Shown here piece after piece: positions 11,621 to 21,745 of a stretch of DNA of 64,000 nt. A program made the position numbers and the translations under genes. Origin of the DNA: Prorocentrum cordatum (lineage: Eukaryota > Sar > Dinophyceae > Prorocentrales > Prorocentraceae); the NCBI GenBank assembly GCA_963575745.1, contig CAUYUJ010019917.1, positions 18,501 through 82,500 on the forward strand, in the 5' to 3' direction. The notes below the pieces were generated by a model that worked only from the letters and a program-made list of their open reading frames with translations, was not told where the DNA came from and searched no databases. How positions within the stretch are numbered: position 1 is the stretch's first letter; each line of letters opens with the position of its first letter.

Positions 11621-12680
11621 CATCGCAACCGTCGGGACCTGCCTGGGGATGTCTTGGGGCCGTGAGGGGCGTCTGGGCGGTCCCGAGGGTCGTCTCGAAG
11701 TCATCTCCGGCCGTGTACTCCTCCTCCACCTCCTTCTCCTCCTTCTCCCCCCCATCCCCCTCCTCGTCCTCCTCCGTCTGCCCCTTCTCCGCGCTCGCCC
11801 CCACGCGCGCCCACCTCCTCCTGCTCTCCAACTCCCGCCGGCGCGTCCGCGCACGCGAGGGGGGAGGAAGAGTGAGGAGGCCAAGGGAGATGGCGACGCA
11901 GCAAAAACAGCACGCATGGCACGTCGCCGTTGGGAAGCCATCAGAAGGCCATTGTTGAAAAAGCACCAGGCCTGTAGACAAGAACGAAAAAATCACCCGC
12001 TGACGGGCTACAAAAGGCAGCGCGTCATTCATACTCTTTCTCCCGTCTGGGGCAGACGAACACGGACGCCAGGATATCCCCAAACCTCCGACGCCGCGAC
12101 TTGGTTGGGGGGGGGCCGAGGCCCGCAACGCCACCGCCAAGACCATCGCCAGGAGTCAATACTATTCGTTCGCAGCGGATCTTGTTGCGATCGCTTCTGG
12201 GTCCGGACAAAAGCCCTGGCGGCCGAGATTGTGACAAAGCCGGCCGTCGCAACCATTCACAGTGGTTGCAAGTTTGTGAAGCCCCTCTCACTCATTCCTA
12301 GGCCATCTTGGGACTCTCCCGGGGCCTTCCTGGAGCTATGTTGGGCGATCGCTAGCTTCTTCGAGGCCGCGCAGGCGCAACATTTTGCCGAAGAGCATCG
12401 AGCCACAGAAAAGCACAGCGACCAAATGTGTTGCATCGGCCAGTCCCAACGAGGGAGCGGATGCACAGGTTTCTATGTCTGCCGCGTGTGACTCTGCAGC
12501 TTGACATGCTACATGGTTGATGATGTTCACGCGCGGGAGTTACTGATGTTCTGTACGATTGGTATGTGCCCACGTTGGTACATGATGTGATGTCTGCGCG
12601 GAAGTGTTTATGAGTGGCGCATGCCTGCACATTGCGTGTGTGCACGCTCGCTTTCGATTGTGTAATGTATATGCGTATAT
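11621..12680. other. No recognised gene
   Basis: Mixed sequence with a CCT-rich patch at about 11715-11790. Long frames on both strands continue out of the adjacent triplet repeat and show no domain. The last about 150 bases are TG-rich and lead into the next short hairpin. Confidence 0.4.
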
Positions 12681-12723
12681 ACTAGAACCCACGCGCGCGC
12701 TACGCGCGCGCGTAGGTTCTAGT
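12681..12723. repeat. CTAGAACC short hairpin, copy 2
   Basis: ACTAGAACC at 12681 and GGTTCTAGT ending at 12723 are exact complements. The inner stem is ACGCGCGCGC, TAC-type loop, GCGCGCGCGT. It is preceded directly by ATGCGTATAT. Confidence 0.9.
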
Positions 12724-13016
12724 CATAGCTTATCCAGGGCTCTCCGCAACCACTGCCAATCTCTACGGCTGCAAGTGCGAAGAGCCACGGCGGCGCGACT
12801 CCTTCTCCGTGCTGCTCTGCGTTCCTTCCCCGAAGGAGATCGCGCTGGAGGTCTTTGTATGGGTACCTTTTCCTCTTCTGACGCATCTCGAACCAGAGCC
12901 GAGGGGCCCTCCGGATCCTTCACCCACCCACTCCCGCTGCCACGCATGGAAGCGGGACCCGCCGCTCGCATCGACGCTCCTTGACTCGTGCCTGCGCCTC
13001 TTCGAATGCAAGAGAG

Positions 13017-13231
13017 CCCATAATCGAATCGACGAGTCGGGTCGGCGATCGACATCAAGCGGATCGACGGAACCGGCAGCCGGGTCGGGAAAAAAATCGA
13101 ATCGGCAGACATCGGCAGGCTACTAGGCCCCTCTTGAGAAATCGGATCCCAAATCGGAGTCCAGAGTCGAATCGGACCGGAATCGGAGGCCATCGAGATT
13201 GAATCGGATCGAATCGCAGGAATCGAAGCGG
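13017..13231 (+). repeat. AATCGAATCGG dispersed block, copy 1
   Basis: About 215 bp rich in AATCGG, GAATCG and TCGGCAG words, starting AATCGAATCGACGAG. It aligns along its length with 15408-15625: both share GTCGGCGATCGA, GTCGGCAGGC, the AGAAATCGGA-type block and a CGAAGCGGGCC-like end. Confidence 0.85.
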
Positions 13232-13379
13232 GCCTTGCGAGGGAGACAAACAGGCCGAAGTGGCCCCGCGCGCGCGCGCGGAGGCTGGGGGGCCGTGCGG
13301 CGGCGGCAGCGGCGGCCCGCCTCCTCCGGTCGTGGCACTTCATGCACGCGGTGCGGTCTTGGACGGGGGCCCTCTCCCT

Positions 13380-13750
13380 CGTGGCCCCTCCCGCGCCCCC
13401 GCCCCCTCTCCCTCGTCCCCTCCTCCGTCCTGCCCCCTCTTCCTCCCTGTCCATCCTCTCTGGTCTTCCCTCCTGACCCGTCCCCTCCCCTCCTCCTGAC
13501 CTCCGTCCTCCTCCCTCCCGTCCGTTCCATCCCTCCCTCCCTCCTGCCGCTTCTGTCCTCCCTCGGCTCCTCCCCTCCTTCCCCCTTGCTCTTCCTCCTC
13601 TTCCTCCTCCCTCCCCTCCGTCCCTCCCGCATGCCCTCCTCCTCCTCCTCCTCCTTCGCCCATCATCCTTCCTCCTCCTCCTCCTCCTCCGACTCCTCCT
13701 CCTCCTCCTCCTCCGACTCCGACTCCTCCTCCGACTCCCCCCTCCAACCT
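13380..13750. repeat. CCT/CCCTC-rich pyrimidine tract
   Basis: Imperfect CCTCC and CTCCT repeats with a purer CTC run at about 13634-13735. Flanking ORFs (up to 351 residues on the minus strand) are Arg/Gly shadows of this tract. Confidence 0.9.
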
Positions 13751-14639
13751 CTTTTGGCCTGCTAGTCTTATTTCTCATGACTCAATCACCTAGCAAGCCG
13801 GCAAGCGCTACGTATGGGAGGATCCATCCGAGTTGAAAACATCAGAGCGACAACAAGAACTACGCTGCGCTCTCCACAGAAGCGTTTTGCGGTCCACCTT
13901 CAAAAATGCGTGGCCGCAGTGGGATGGGGCGCACATTCCTCGCGAAATGTCGGTCTCGCCTCGGCTCTCGCCTCGTCCGTGCTCCGCGAAATGTCCGATT
14001 GGCGCGGCGCACAATTTTCGCAAGACAATGCATCGACACGCGAGCGGACGAAAATGCAGGTTTCGCCATGGCGCCGCGCAGAGTTCAACAGAAAGTGGCG
14101 ATCCAGCACCGGCGTGGCGCATATTTTGCCACTGGCTCGATATTTCGGGCCCCGCACGAGCGGCCGACTTGTCGCCCTCACCCGAACTCCGTGCACGCGT
14201 GGCTTAGATGTGGCGCTCCCGCGTGGGCGCGGCGCATGCTTCGGCCGCCGAACCGCATGACCTCGGCAGCGGCAGCGGGGCCGCGCGATGGCGGACGAAC
14301 TGCTGTCCTCGCCCAAGCGCCTCGCGCTTTGTGAGTGAAGGTGGCGGTGCTGCTTCGGCGCGGCACATGACTCGTCTCCGCCGGGCTCAGCAGGAACGCT
14401 GGCCACTCGAGAAAAGGGGCCCGGGACGGTGACCTGCCTCCGAAGAGGCAGGCCACTGGAACATCAGGAAACAGCAGACGATGCAGGGGAGGGGGTCAGG
14501 AATCGGGAACAAGGGGAGGGTGGGAAGCAAGGGGCAGGGAGGAGGGAGGATGGAAGGTTCAGGAAGGCCTGCCCACCAGGAGCCCTGTAAGTGCAGAGAT
14601 ACATGGCGGACGCGGCGCGTGGGGGGGCGGGAGGGGCGG
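13751..14639. other. No recognised gene
   Basis: Unique-looking sequence with overlapping frames of 104-168 residues in four frames between 13.81 and 14.41 kb, none with a recognisable domain. Words of the type GCGCGGCGCACAAT recur four times (about 13925, 14004, 14070 and 14112) and suggest an old, decayed tandem repeat. 14480-14640 is GGGAGG-rich. Confidence 0.4.
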
Positions 14640-14905
14640 CGAGTCTCCAGAGGTCCCTGGAGGCCCCCAGGTGCAGGGGAACAAACAATGACATAAACAG
14701 AACAATTCGGAGGTCCGCGCGGATGTCTTGGATCTGCGCTGGACCCCCCTCCCTGGCGCGCGGAGCGCGCCAGGGGCGGCGCCGGAGGCGCCGCCAGGGG
14801 GCCCCAGTGCCGATCCGAGAAATCCGCGCGGTTCTCAGGGCTTTTATGTTCATGTCATTGATCGTCCCCCTAGGGTGTCCCTGGGGGTCTCTGGAGGTCC
14901 CCCAA
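14640..14905 (+). repeat. T-shaped fold-back element, copy C (extended arms)
   Basis: Core: TCCGCGCGGATGTCTTGG (14714) opposite GAGAAATCCGCGCGG (14817). Inner hairpins CCCTGGCGCGC, GGA, GCGCGCCAGGG and GGCGGCGCC, GGA, GGCGCCGCC are both perfect. Outside the core, CAATGACATAAACA (about 14686) faces TGTTCATGTCATTG (about 14847), and a further imperfect GGAGG/CCCCCAGG-rich arm extends the palindrome to about 14640 and 14905. Confidence 0.9.
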
Positions 14906-15153
14906 GAGGCCACGGGGAAGAACTCCGGGAGGCCCGACGGGGCCCCAGCCCGCCAAGACGAGAGCCCCGCGGCGCAGCCCGCGGGCAGCGAGCCTTCGAG
15001 CCCGCAGGAGCACCTGGGAGCAGGAAGGGCGAATCGCCCCAGGGCAGGAGAGTTTTTTCGTCGGCAATGCATGGGCACATCGTGGCGCTGTGCAGAGAAC
15101 GTGAAACAAAGGGCACCCAAAAAGAAGAAGAAATTGAGGCTACGCACTGGGAT

Positions 15154-15335
15154 CTCCTCCTCCTCCTCCTCCTCCTCCTCCTCCTCCTCCTCGCTTCCTC
15201 CGTTTGGGTGGCGGGGATGACAGGGGAAGGAGGGCCCAAAATCCGCCGACCCTGTTGGCGTGTGGAAGAGACTGTTCCGTTTGACTCGTCGTCGTCGTCG
15301 TCGTCGTCGTGATCGTTGTCGTCGTCGTCGCCTTC
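15154..15335. repeat. (CTC)n and (GTC)n microsatellites
   Basis: CTC triplets at about 15154-15191 and GTC triplets at about 15286-15335, separated by about 95 bp of unique sequence. Confidence 0.9.
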
Positions 15336-15407
15336 GCCGCTCCCCTCTCCTTGCCCTAGGCCCGTCGCCGCTCCCCCCACGTTCACGGGGCCCTCCTCCT
15401 CGAGCCC

Positions 15408-15625
15408 ACAATCGAATCGACAAGCCGGCTCGGCGATCGAAATGAGCCGGATCGGCGGAGATCAGCAGCCGAGTCGGGGGAGCAGTCGTGTCGGCAGGCG
15501 TCGGCAGGCTGGTGGGTCTCCGTGGAGAAAAATCGGAACCCGAATCGGAATCCCAAGTCGAATCGAATCTGAGTCGAAAGCCATCGAAATCAAATCGAGT
15601 CGAATCGGAGAAACCGAAGCGAGCC
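15408..15625 (+). repeat. AATCGAATCGG dispersed block, copy 2
   Basis: Full-length relative of 13017-13231, starting AATCGAATCGACAAG, with matching GATCGAAATGAGCCGG, TCGGCAGGC and GAGCGGGCC-like landmarks. It ends about 110 bp before the palindrome that contains fold-back copy D. Confidence 0.85.
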
Positions 15626-15734
15626 CTGCCAGGGTGCCTCGTCGAAGGCATAGGCAATCGGAGCCCCCTGCTGTTGGCACGATGTCCCCTCCCTGGCCGA
15701 GGAGCCCTTGCCACAAGAGGCCTCCCAGAGGGGG

Positions 15735-16160
15735 GCCTGAGCAGGTGGGGCCGCAGGATCTCGCCGCATCGCCGAGGCGATGCATCGCCGACGTCGGCGA
15801 TGCATCGGCACCGTCGGCGTTGATTGAAGAAGAAAAAGAAGAAGAAGAAGAAGAAGAAAAAGAAGAAACAAAAAAAACGGCATAGGCATAAATTGTTGGT
15901 GTTCCGCGCGGATTTCTTGGATCTGCGCGGGACCTGCCTCCCTGGCGCGCGGAGCGCGCCAAGGGTGGCGCCGGAGGCGCCGCCAGGGAGGCCCAGGACG
16001 GATCCGAGAAATCCGCGCGGAGCGCCAAAAGTTTTATGTTTATGCCGTTGTTTCGTCTTCGAGTTGAGAGACTTGTGCTCCACATCCAGCCGCATCGCCG
16101 AGACATCGGCGATGCGGCACGATCCTCCGACCACATCTGCTTCGGCCCCACCTGTGAGGC
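15735..16160 (+). repeat. T-shaped fold-back element, copy D, centred in a ~425-bp palindrome
   Basis: Core 15873-16070: TCCGCGCGGATTTCTTGG faces GAGAAATCCGCGCGGA; both inner hairpins carry GGA loops. The arms continue outward: ACGGCATAGGCATAA on the left faces TTATGTTTATGCCGT on the right, then CGCCGCATCGCCGA (about 15762) faces TCGGCGATGCGGC (about 16106), then AGGTGGGGCCG (about 15743) faces CGGCCCCACCT (about 16143). The left arm holds a perfect 30-bp palindrome (15778-15807); the right holds GCCGCATCGCCGA, GACA, TCGGCGATGCGGC (16089-16118). A (GAA)n run at about 15826-15872 sits in the left arm only. Confidence 0.9.
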
Positions 16161-16597
16161 CTAGACTGGACGCGAAGGGCATACTAGTACGATGCGTCCT
16201 GCTCGGAGGGGTGCGTCCGACCAGATTATGTAGCACAGCAATATTATAGTGCGTATCGTTACCCAAGCGGAAGGGCCAGAAATCGCCCGCCACCTAGTAT
16301 ATACAAGAGATCTCTGCGCGCGCGTCGCACCTTTGGGGTGGCGACGCACACATATAGCATCATGTTTGGATGACGCTGGATAGATTCCCGACGCCCAAAA
16401 GTGGTACGGAATAAATGGGTGCGCTGCTCAACGGCAAATGTTGTCCAAAACTGGCGGCGGCCGCTGCTGGACAGGCGGCCTTCTGTCTCGCACGGACAAC
16501 GTCCACACCGACACCGACAGCGAGCCTGATCCCAAGTGCACAGAAACTGCTGTCCGTCTTCGTGCCCACTCTGTCTGCATGTGCAATCGGACCTAGG
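16161..16597. other. No recognised gene; small hairpin at about 16323
   Basis: Unique sequence. GCGTCGCACC (about 16322) pairs with GGTGGCGACGC (about 16337) around a short loop, next to a CTAGTATATAC stretch that recalls, but does not match, the CTAGAACC hairpin family. Confidence 0.4.
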
Positions 16598-16775
16598 CCA
16601 GAAGAGCATCGCTCAGGAACACGAGACCCTCCGTCGGCCAGAACAAGCAGAACATCCAAGGGTACCCTCCCCGGGATGTACACGGACATCCAACAAGCGC
16701 GAAGAGCACGAGGGTTCCGTTACCAAACCGACCGCGGTCTCATGCCTCGGTCCAACTGTACCTACCGATACAGTC
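16598..16775 (+). repeat. GAGACCCTCCG dispersed block, copy 1
   Basis: About 170 bp shared with 21585-21745: AACACGAGACCCTCCG, GGATGTACACGGACATCC, CAACAAGCGCGAA and TATGCCTCGGTCC-type words occur in the same order and with similar spacing. The same reading frame is open in both copies (a peptide of the type EHETLRRP ... GCTRTSNK), so a coding origin cannot be excluded. Confidence 0.75.
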
Positions 16776-17094
16776 GGGGCTGATTGCAGAGGACACGCGA
16801 GAGGACACAAGACCCTTCCGAGGGCCACATTGCCACAGGAATGTAAGAAGGCATGGATCGCGAAGCTCAGGACACAAGGGTACGTACCCTCGATCTGGCA
16901 GAGTCGACCTACTAGATCGGCCTCGACTGCAGCTGTCCCGCCGCCGAGGCGGGAGCGGCGGGGACCCGTCGTGCCCCTGCGGGTCGGCGCCGCGATCTGG
17001 CAAGCCGGCCGCCAAGGGGCGGGCGGAGCGCAGGAGGGGCGCGCAGACGGCCGCCCGAGCGCGCGGCAGAGCAGGCCGTTCAGCACCCCGTCGT

Positions 17095-17239
17095 CCTGCG
17101 CCGGGGGGCGGCGGCGACGGCGACGACGGCGGAGGCGAAGGCGAGGGCGAGGGCGGCAGCAGCCGACGGGCGGGCGATCGCGAAGGTGACGGCGACGGCG
17201 ACAGCGGCCAAAGATGGCGAGCAGAACGAGGAACGACGA

Positions 17240-17285
<46 letters not shown>

Positions 17286-17375
17286 TGGCGACTACGGCAT
17301 AGGCGAAGGCAACGCCGACGGCGGCGACGACGCCGACGCCGACGATGATGACGACGACGACGGAGATGGCGGCGA
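17095..17375. repeat. (GAC/GGC)n tract
   Basis: GGCGAC and GACGAC triplets, pure (GAC)n at about 17237-17284. ORFs of 217 (plus) and 286-347 residues (minus) crossing it are repeat shadows. Confidence 0.9.
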
Positions 17376-17574
17376 CAGTCAAGGCGACGAGTTGCGAACA
17401 CGGCAACTGCGAATGACAAGCACGACGACAACGACAAAGACATACATGAGTACATAGTCGTATATACATACATCTATGGTCACCCCCCCAGTGATCTGCC
17501 TTAGCTTCTTTGCGGCCTTGACTTCCAGTCGGAGGCACTCGGGGTTCCGGCCTTGACTTCCACCCGCAGGCATT

Positions 17575-17715
17575 CGGGAGAGCGGGAGAGCGAGAGAGCG
17601 GGAGAGCGGTAGAGAGGGAGAGCGGGAGAGCGGGAGAGAAAACGAGCGGGAGAGCGGGAGAGCGGCAGAGCGGGCGAGCGGGCGAGCGGGAGAGCGGGAG
17701 AGCTGGAGAGCATTT
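17575..17715. repeat. 9-10-bp minisatellite GGGAGAGCG
   Basis: Tandem GGGAGAGCG units with GAGCGGGCGA variants. It is preceded by two copies of a CCTTGACTTCCA...CGGAGGCA-type word (about 17516 and 17550). Confidence 0.9.
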
Positions 17716-17844
17716 GTCAACGGCAACGTGATGCTCGATGCTGCAATGCTGAAATAATTCTGATCGCCTGAAAGACACACAGGAAAGGTAGATCACACAG
17801 GGGGCAACACAAATAATATATATATGTACATATATAATGCAAAA

Positions 17845-18012
17845 CTGAAGGTCCACGCGGATCTCTCGGGTCGGCGAATCGGCGTTGTCCCCACCTTCAC
17901 CCGTTGAAATGTATCCGGCGCCTGCCGCAACGCGCTCCGCGCCGTTGAGACATGGCGTGGGGTCGGAGGTCCAACAGCGACCTAGGGAGTCAAGGCGGAC
18001 CTCCGAAGGCCG
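17845..18012 (-). repeat. T-shaped fold-back element, copy J (decayed, reverse orientation)
   Basis: GAAGGTCCACGCGGA (about 17849) faces GGCGGACCTCCGAAG (about 17994). Between them, GGCGCCTGCCGC followed by AACGCGCTCCGCGCC matches the reversed order of the inner hairpins. The outer arms resemble copy I (TCCACGCGGA) more than copies C and D. Heavily mutated, so boundaries are soft. Confidence 0.6.
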
Positions 18013-18430
18013 ATCTTTACGGCGGGTTCGTGTCGTGCCGACTTTGGCGTTGCTATCTGACGCCGCGTGGATAGTTGAACCTGGAACGATCGGCCATTTC
18101 CGAAACGTCAGATCGTTCAACATCGACCGATTCTGGGTCGTTGGCGGCGTTCAGCATCAAACGACGGCGGCGGGGTCGCCGTTGGTCGACACGACACGAA
18201 CCTGCCGTATGCCTCGTTTCGTGTTTCACTCTTCCCCCCTTTCCTCCTAAGGAGGCCAGCGCCTCCATTCCGTGCAAGTCGTGTGCGCACGGAAGAGGAC
18301 GTGCGTGGACGCTCGTACATCCCGCTCTTCTCATTGAGATTGCGGGGAGTGATGCCCAAATGCGCTCTCGCACCGCCTGGGCCCCAACCCCCCTCAGCAC
18401 CTACTCCGTTTGCGCCCGACCCAGACCCCC

Positions 18431-18560
18431 GACGTCATGAATTTTTATATGACGTCGACCCCCAAAAAATATCCTTGGGACCGGCATTTCATCCTGAGCT
18501 GTTTTGACGGTCCCGAGGCCCCGGAGGCTCTGACCGGCAAGGGCCCCGGAAGTAGCGAAG
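18431..18560 (+). repeat. GACGTCATGA block, copy 1
   Basis: Begins GACGTCATGAATTTTTA, continues with a CGACCCC stretch and GGGACCGGCATTTCATCCT, and ends near GACGGTCCCGAGGCC. The same order recurs at 55258-55375. A weaker relative of the middle portion (CCATGGGAACAACCTTCCACC) is at about 8107. GACGTC...GACGTC forms a small palindrome near 18432-18455. Confidence 0.75.
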
Positions 18561-18655
18561 ACCCTCTCGTCGCGACTTTGTCCCTGACCCAAGGGCCCGA
18601 CGGGGAACTTCTTTTCTCGTTTCTGCGCCCGCGCGGCCCGCTTCGGACAGGAAGG

Positions 18656-18740
18656 CCCAGAATCGAATCGGTAAGTCGGATCGGCGGTCGAAATCAATCG
18701 GATCGGCGGAGTCGGCCACCGAGTCGGGAAAAGTCCATCT
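18656..18740 (+). repeat. AATCGAATCGG dispersed block, copy 3 (partial)
   Basis: Starts CAGAATCGAATCGG and contains GTCGGATCGGCGG and GAGTCGGGAAAA. It matches only the first about 85 bp of copies 1 and 2. Confidence 0.8.
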
Positions 18741-18811
18741 GAATAGGGGAGGGAGAGAGAGAGAGAGGAGACAGGAGAGGGAGAAGAGGGATTCGAAGAG
18801 TCCAAGACATC

Positions 18812-19003
18812 ATATACAGAAACTTTCGAGGGGAGGCGAAGATTCCTTGGGTCTGCAGTGGCACCTCCTCCCTGGCGCGCGGAGCGCGATAAAGGGGCGG
18901 CGCCAGGTGCGCCGCCGGAGAAGGCGCCGCCGGGGAAGTCCAGCGCAGACCCCAGAGCTCTCTCTGGGCGAACCTTGGAGTATCGAGGCTTATGCCGCTG
19001 CTC
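18812..19003 (+). repeat. T-shaped fold-back element, copy E (damaged)
   Basis: The left outer arm CTTGGGTCTGCAGTGG faces CCAGCGCAGACCCCAG. The first inner hairpin has lost its right half (GCGCGCGGAGCGCGATAAAG). The second inner hairpin region is duplicated or expanded (GGCGGCGCCAGG, then GCGCCGCCGG, then GGCGCCGCCG). CATATACAGAAACT and GGCTTATGCCG mark the decayed outer arms. Confidence 0.75.
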
Positions 19004-19359
19004 CTCCTGCGAGGGATGAGAGGAAGAAGGAGAAGGGCAGGGAGGTATCGCTCCTCCCCCCTCCCCCCGGGCAACAAGAAAAGGACATTACTAGTCCTCT
19101 GTGGCCTCCTCGGTGGCGTGCGTCCGACACAGACATATCGCACAACCATCTTGTAGCATGTCGCTTCCCAAAAGGCGCCCGCCGGGGAGCTTCTGCTATG
19201 AGCTCTCTCGGCCCACGCGTCGCCCCCGTCGGGTGGCGCCGACCCGGGGAGAGGCCGGCTCCTCCAGGCCCTGCAGGTCGGTGGCGTCGCCAATGAACAC
19301 CCCGTCTATGAAGATCTGCGGCAGGGAGGCCGCGCGACGGCCGAGCGTCGGACGTTCGC

Positions 19360-19515
19360 CGTCGTGGACGGCGTCGTCGTCGGGGTCGTCGTCGTCGTCG
19401 TTGGGGTCGTCGTCGTCGTCACAGTCGTCGTCGTGTCGTCGTCGTCATCGTCATCGTCGTCGTCATCGTCGTCGTGTCGTCGTCGTCGTCGTCGTCGCCG
19501 TCGTCTTCATCGACG
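19360..19515. repeat. (GTC)n microsatellite
   Basis: GTC/GTCGTCATC triplets with few interruptions; minor GGG insertions near 19380-19410. Confidence 0.95.
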
Positions 19516-19751
19516 AGGCGGCCCGGGAAGAGGACCTCAGGGCGAAGGATCGAGGGTCGAAGCTAGGATGCCTTCGACACTCGTGGACCTCGGCAGGGAG
19601 TCCCCTCTAGAGGGGTGCTGGCCTGAGCGCACTCCACGAGAGCCATGTTGAATATATGCGGGCCTCCCCTGCCTCCCTGAAACCGCAATCCGGCGCCAGA
19701 TCCGCAGCCATCCGTCGCTATCCGAGGCCGCTCCCGTGGCTACCAAAGGAC

Positions 19752-20212
<461 letters not shown>

Positions 20213-20373
20213 AGGCGCACACGGCGACGCGCGTCCCAGGGAACGGCCATACGAGGGGGTAACTAGGCGGTGGCGCCTCGGCGCCGACGGGTCCAAGCCT
20301 TTCCAAAGCAGTCCCGAACCGCCCCGAGGCCTTCCCTGGGCCATCAGGGCGCCGAAAAATGCATGTGCGGGGG

Positions 20374-20516
20374 CAGGGCTGGACCTACACGGTTTGGGCG
20401 ATTTCGTGGGCCGTTTTCGTTTCGACTTCGTTTTGCGGCGAAAGCGGATTGAAGACAAAACGCGGGAAGAAACCAACACAAAACGAAAACGAGAAAACCG
20501 TGTATGCTCAGCCCCG
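20374..20516 (+). mobile_element. 143-bp hairpin (MITE-like) element, copy 1
   Basis: Termini CAGGGCTGGACCTACACGG and CCGTGTATGCTCAGCCCC are inverted repeats, and the interior also folds (CCGTTTTCGTTTCG against CAAAACGAAAACGAG). The reverse complement of 47740-47883 aligns along the whole length, including GGCGATTTCGTGGGCCG and CGGATTGAAGACA. No coding capacity. A miniature non-autonomous DNA element is the likeliest class, but no target-site duplication could be established. Confidence 0.85.
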
Positions 20517-21584
20517 TGCGGGGGCAGAGGAGGTCGCCCACAGACCCCTCGTGGGGACAGGCCTGGGGGCTCCGGGGGCCGCGCGCACAGCCATCGTGCT
20601 GCCGGAGGGATCGCCGGAGAAGGAGCGGAGGGGCGCTTCTGGCCACGGCGAGCCTCGGCCACGAGTGCAGGCGTCGTGCTGCCACAAAAGAAACTGCGGA
20701 ACGAGGCGGCTTGTCAGGCCCCGGCGAGCCTCGGCCACGAATAGGTTCCTCGACCTGATATGAGGAAAGGCCCGAAAAACGGAGCCCATCCCAAATTTCA
20801 AAGTGGTCCTTGTTTCAGGCTTTTGCTTGAGCAAAGCAGCGGGGGGCACGAGGCGAATCGGTAAACAACAACATGTACTGGCGAAATGGGCGAAGTCAGA
20901 AGTTGAATGCAACGCTCGGTGTGGACACGGATTTCGCATTTACATAGCTCCAGGATCTCTGGTGACCGCTAGGCTGTGGCATATGTATGGGCTGCAACAG
21001 ATCACCTGCCTACAAACATTGAAATTCTCTGGGGCCAGGCATCGATGGAGGTGGAGGACGAGGCCAGCAACCACCGCGGCGGTCAGGCTGCATCCCCGCC
21101 AGCCCAACAGGCTGCCAGCTGATCGTCGCAGCTTCCTCCTCATCCTCCTCCTCCTGCTCCTCCTCCGCCTCATCCTCCTCCTCATCTCATCGCCATCGTC
21201 GCCAACATTGTGACATCGTCACGGAGCCCCCGCAACCCTCACAACACGGTCCGTCATCGCACGGTTTTGGGACCATGGAGACCCCAACCGCCCGAGACGT
21301 CCTCGGAGAACGACCAGACGGTGTGGTCACCGCACCGTTCGGGGGCCCCCGGCACGAGGCAATGGGCAGCACGCGAAGAAATTCAGGAACGAACGATTCA
21401 CGGACCCCACGGGGGATGTGCGAGGTGCCGCGGCACTCTGGGGTGCTCTGGAGCGTTCTGGCGCCTGCTTGGCGGGATGGCGCCGCCCGCAAGGCTTGGC
21501 CACGCCAGGCCTCTGCTTCCTGACGACTTGTTTACGGAACGGGCTGTGGATGCTGCAGTCGTCGCGCTGCAGTCGAACCCACGG
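20517..21584. other. No recognised gene; short direct repeats
   Basis: Mostly unique. The word GCCACGGCGAGCCTCGGCC (about 20641), with a relative CCCCGGCGAGCCTCGGCC (about 20719) and a weaker one near 21776, repeats. A CTC-rich patch lies at about 21133-21188. Confidence 0.4.
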
Positions 21585-21745
21585 CAGAAGCGCATCCTTC
21601 GAGAACATGAGACCCTCCGCCGGCCCAAACTGAAGAGCATTCGAGGGTGCCCCCCAGGATGCACAAGAACATCCAACAAGCACGCAAAACATTACCTCCC
21701 CGAGCCGACCTCGCTCGTATGCCTCGGCCCGACTGCACAAGAAGG
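21585..21745 (+). repeat. GAGACCCTCCG dispersed block, copy 2
   Basis: Partner of 16598-16775: AACATGAGACCCTCCG, GGATGCACAAGAACATCC, CAACAAGCACGCAAA and TATGCCTCGGCCC in the same order. Confidence 0.75.

Noticed and set aside
14700-14850. T-shaped elements as structural RNA genes or riboswitches
   Set aside because: No promoter or terminator is seen, copies are present in both orientations and several are broken, and the arms can extend into copy-specific palindromes, which fits DNA fold-back elements better. A transcribed role is not excluded.
14464-16293. 609-residue minus-strand frame
   Set aside because: It crosses two T-shaped fold-back copies, an AATCGG block and three microsatellites. 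The peptide changes character at each repeat and shows no domain.
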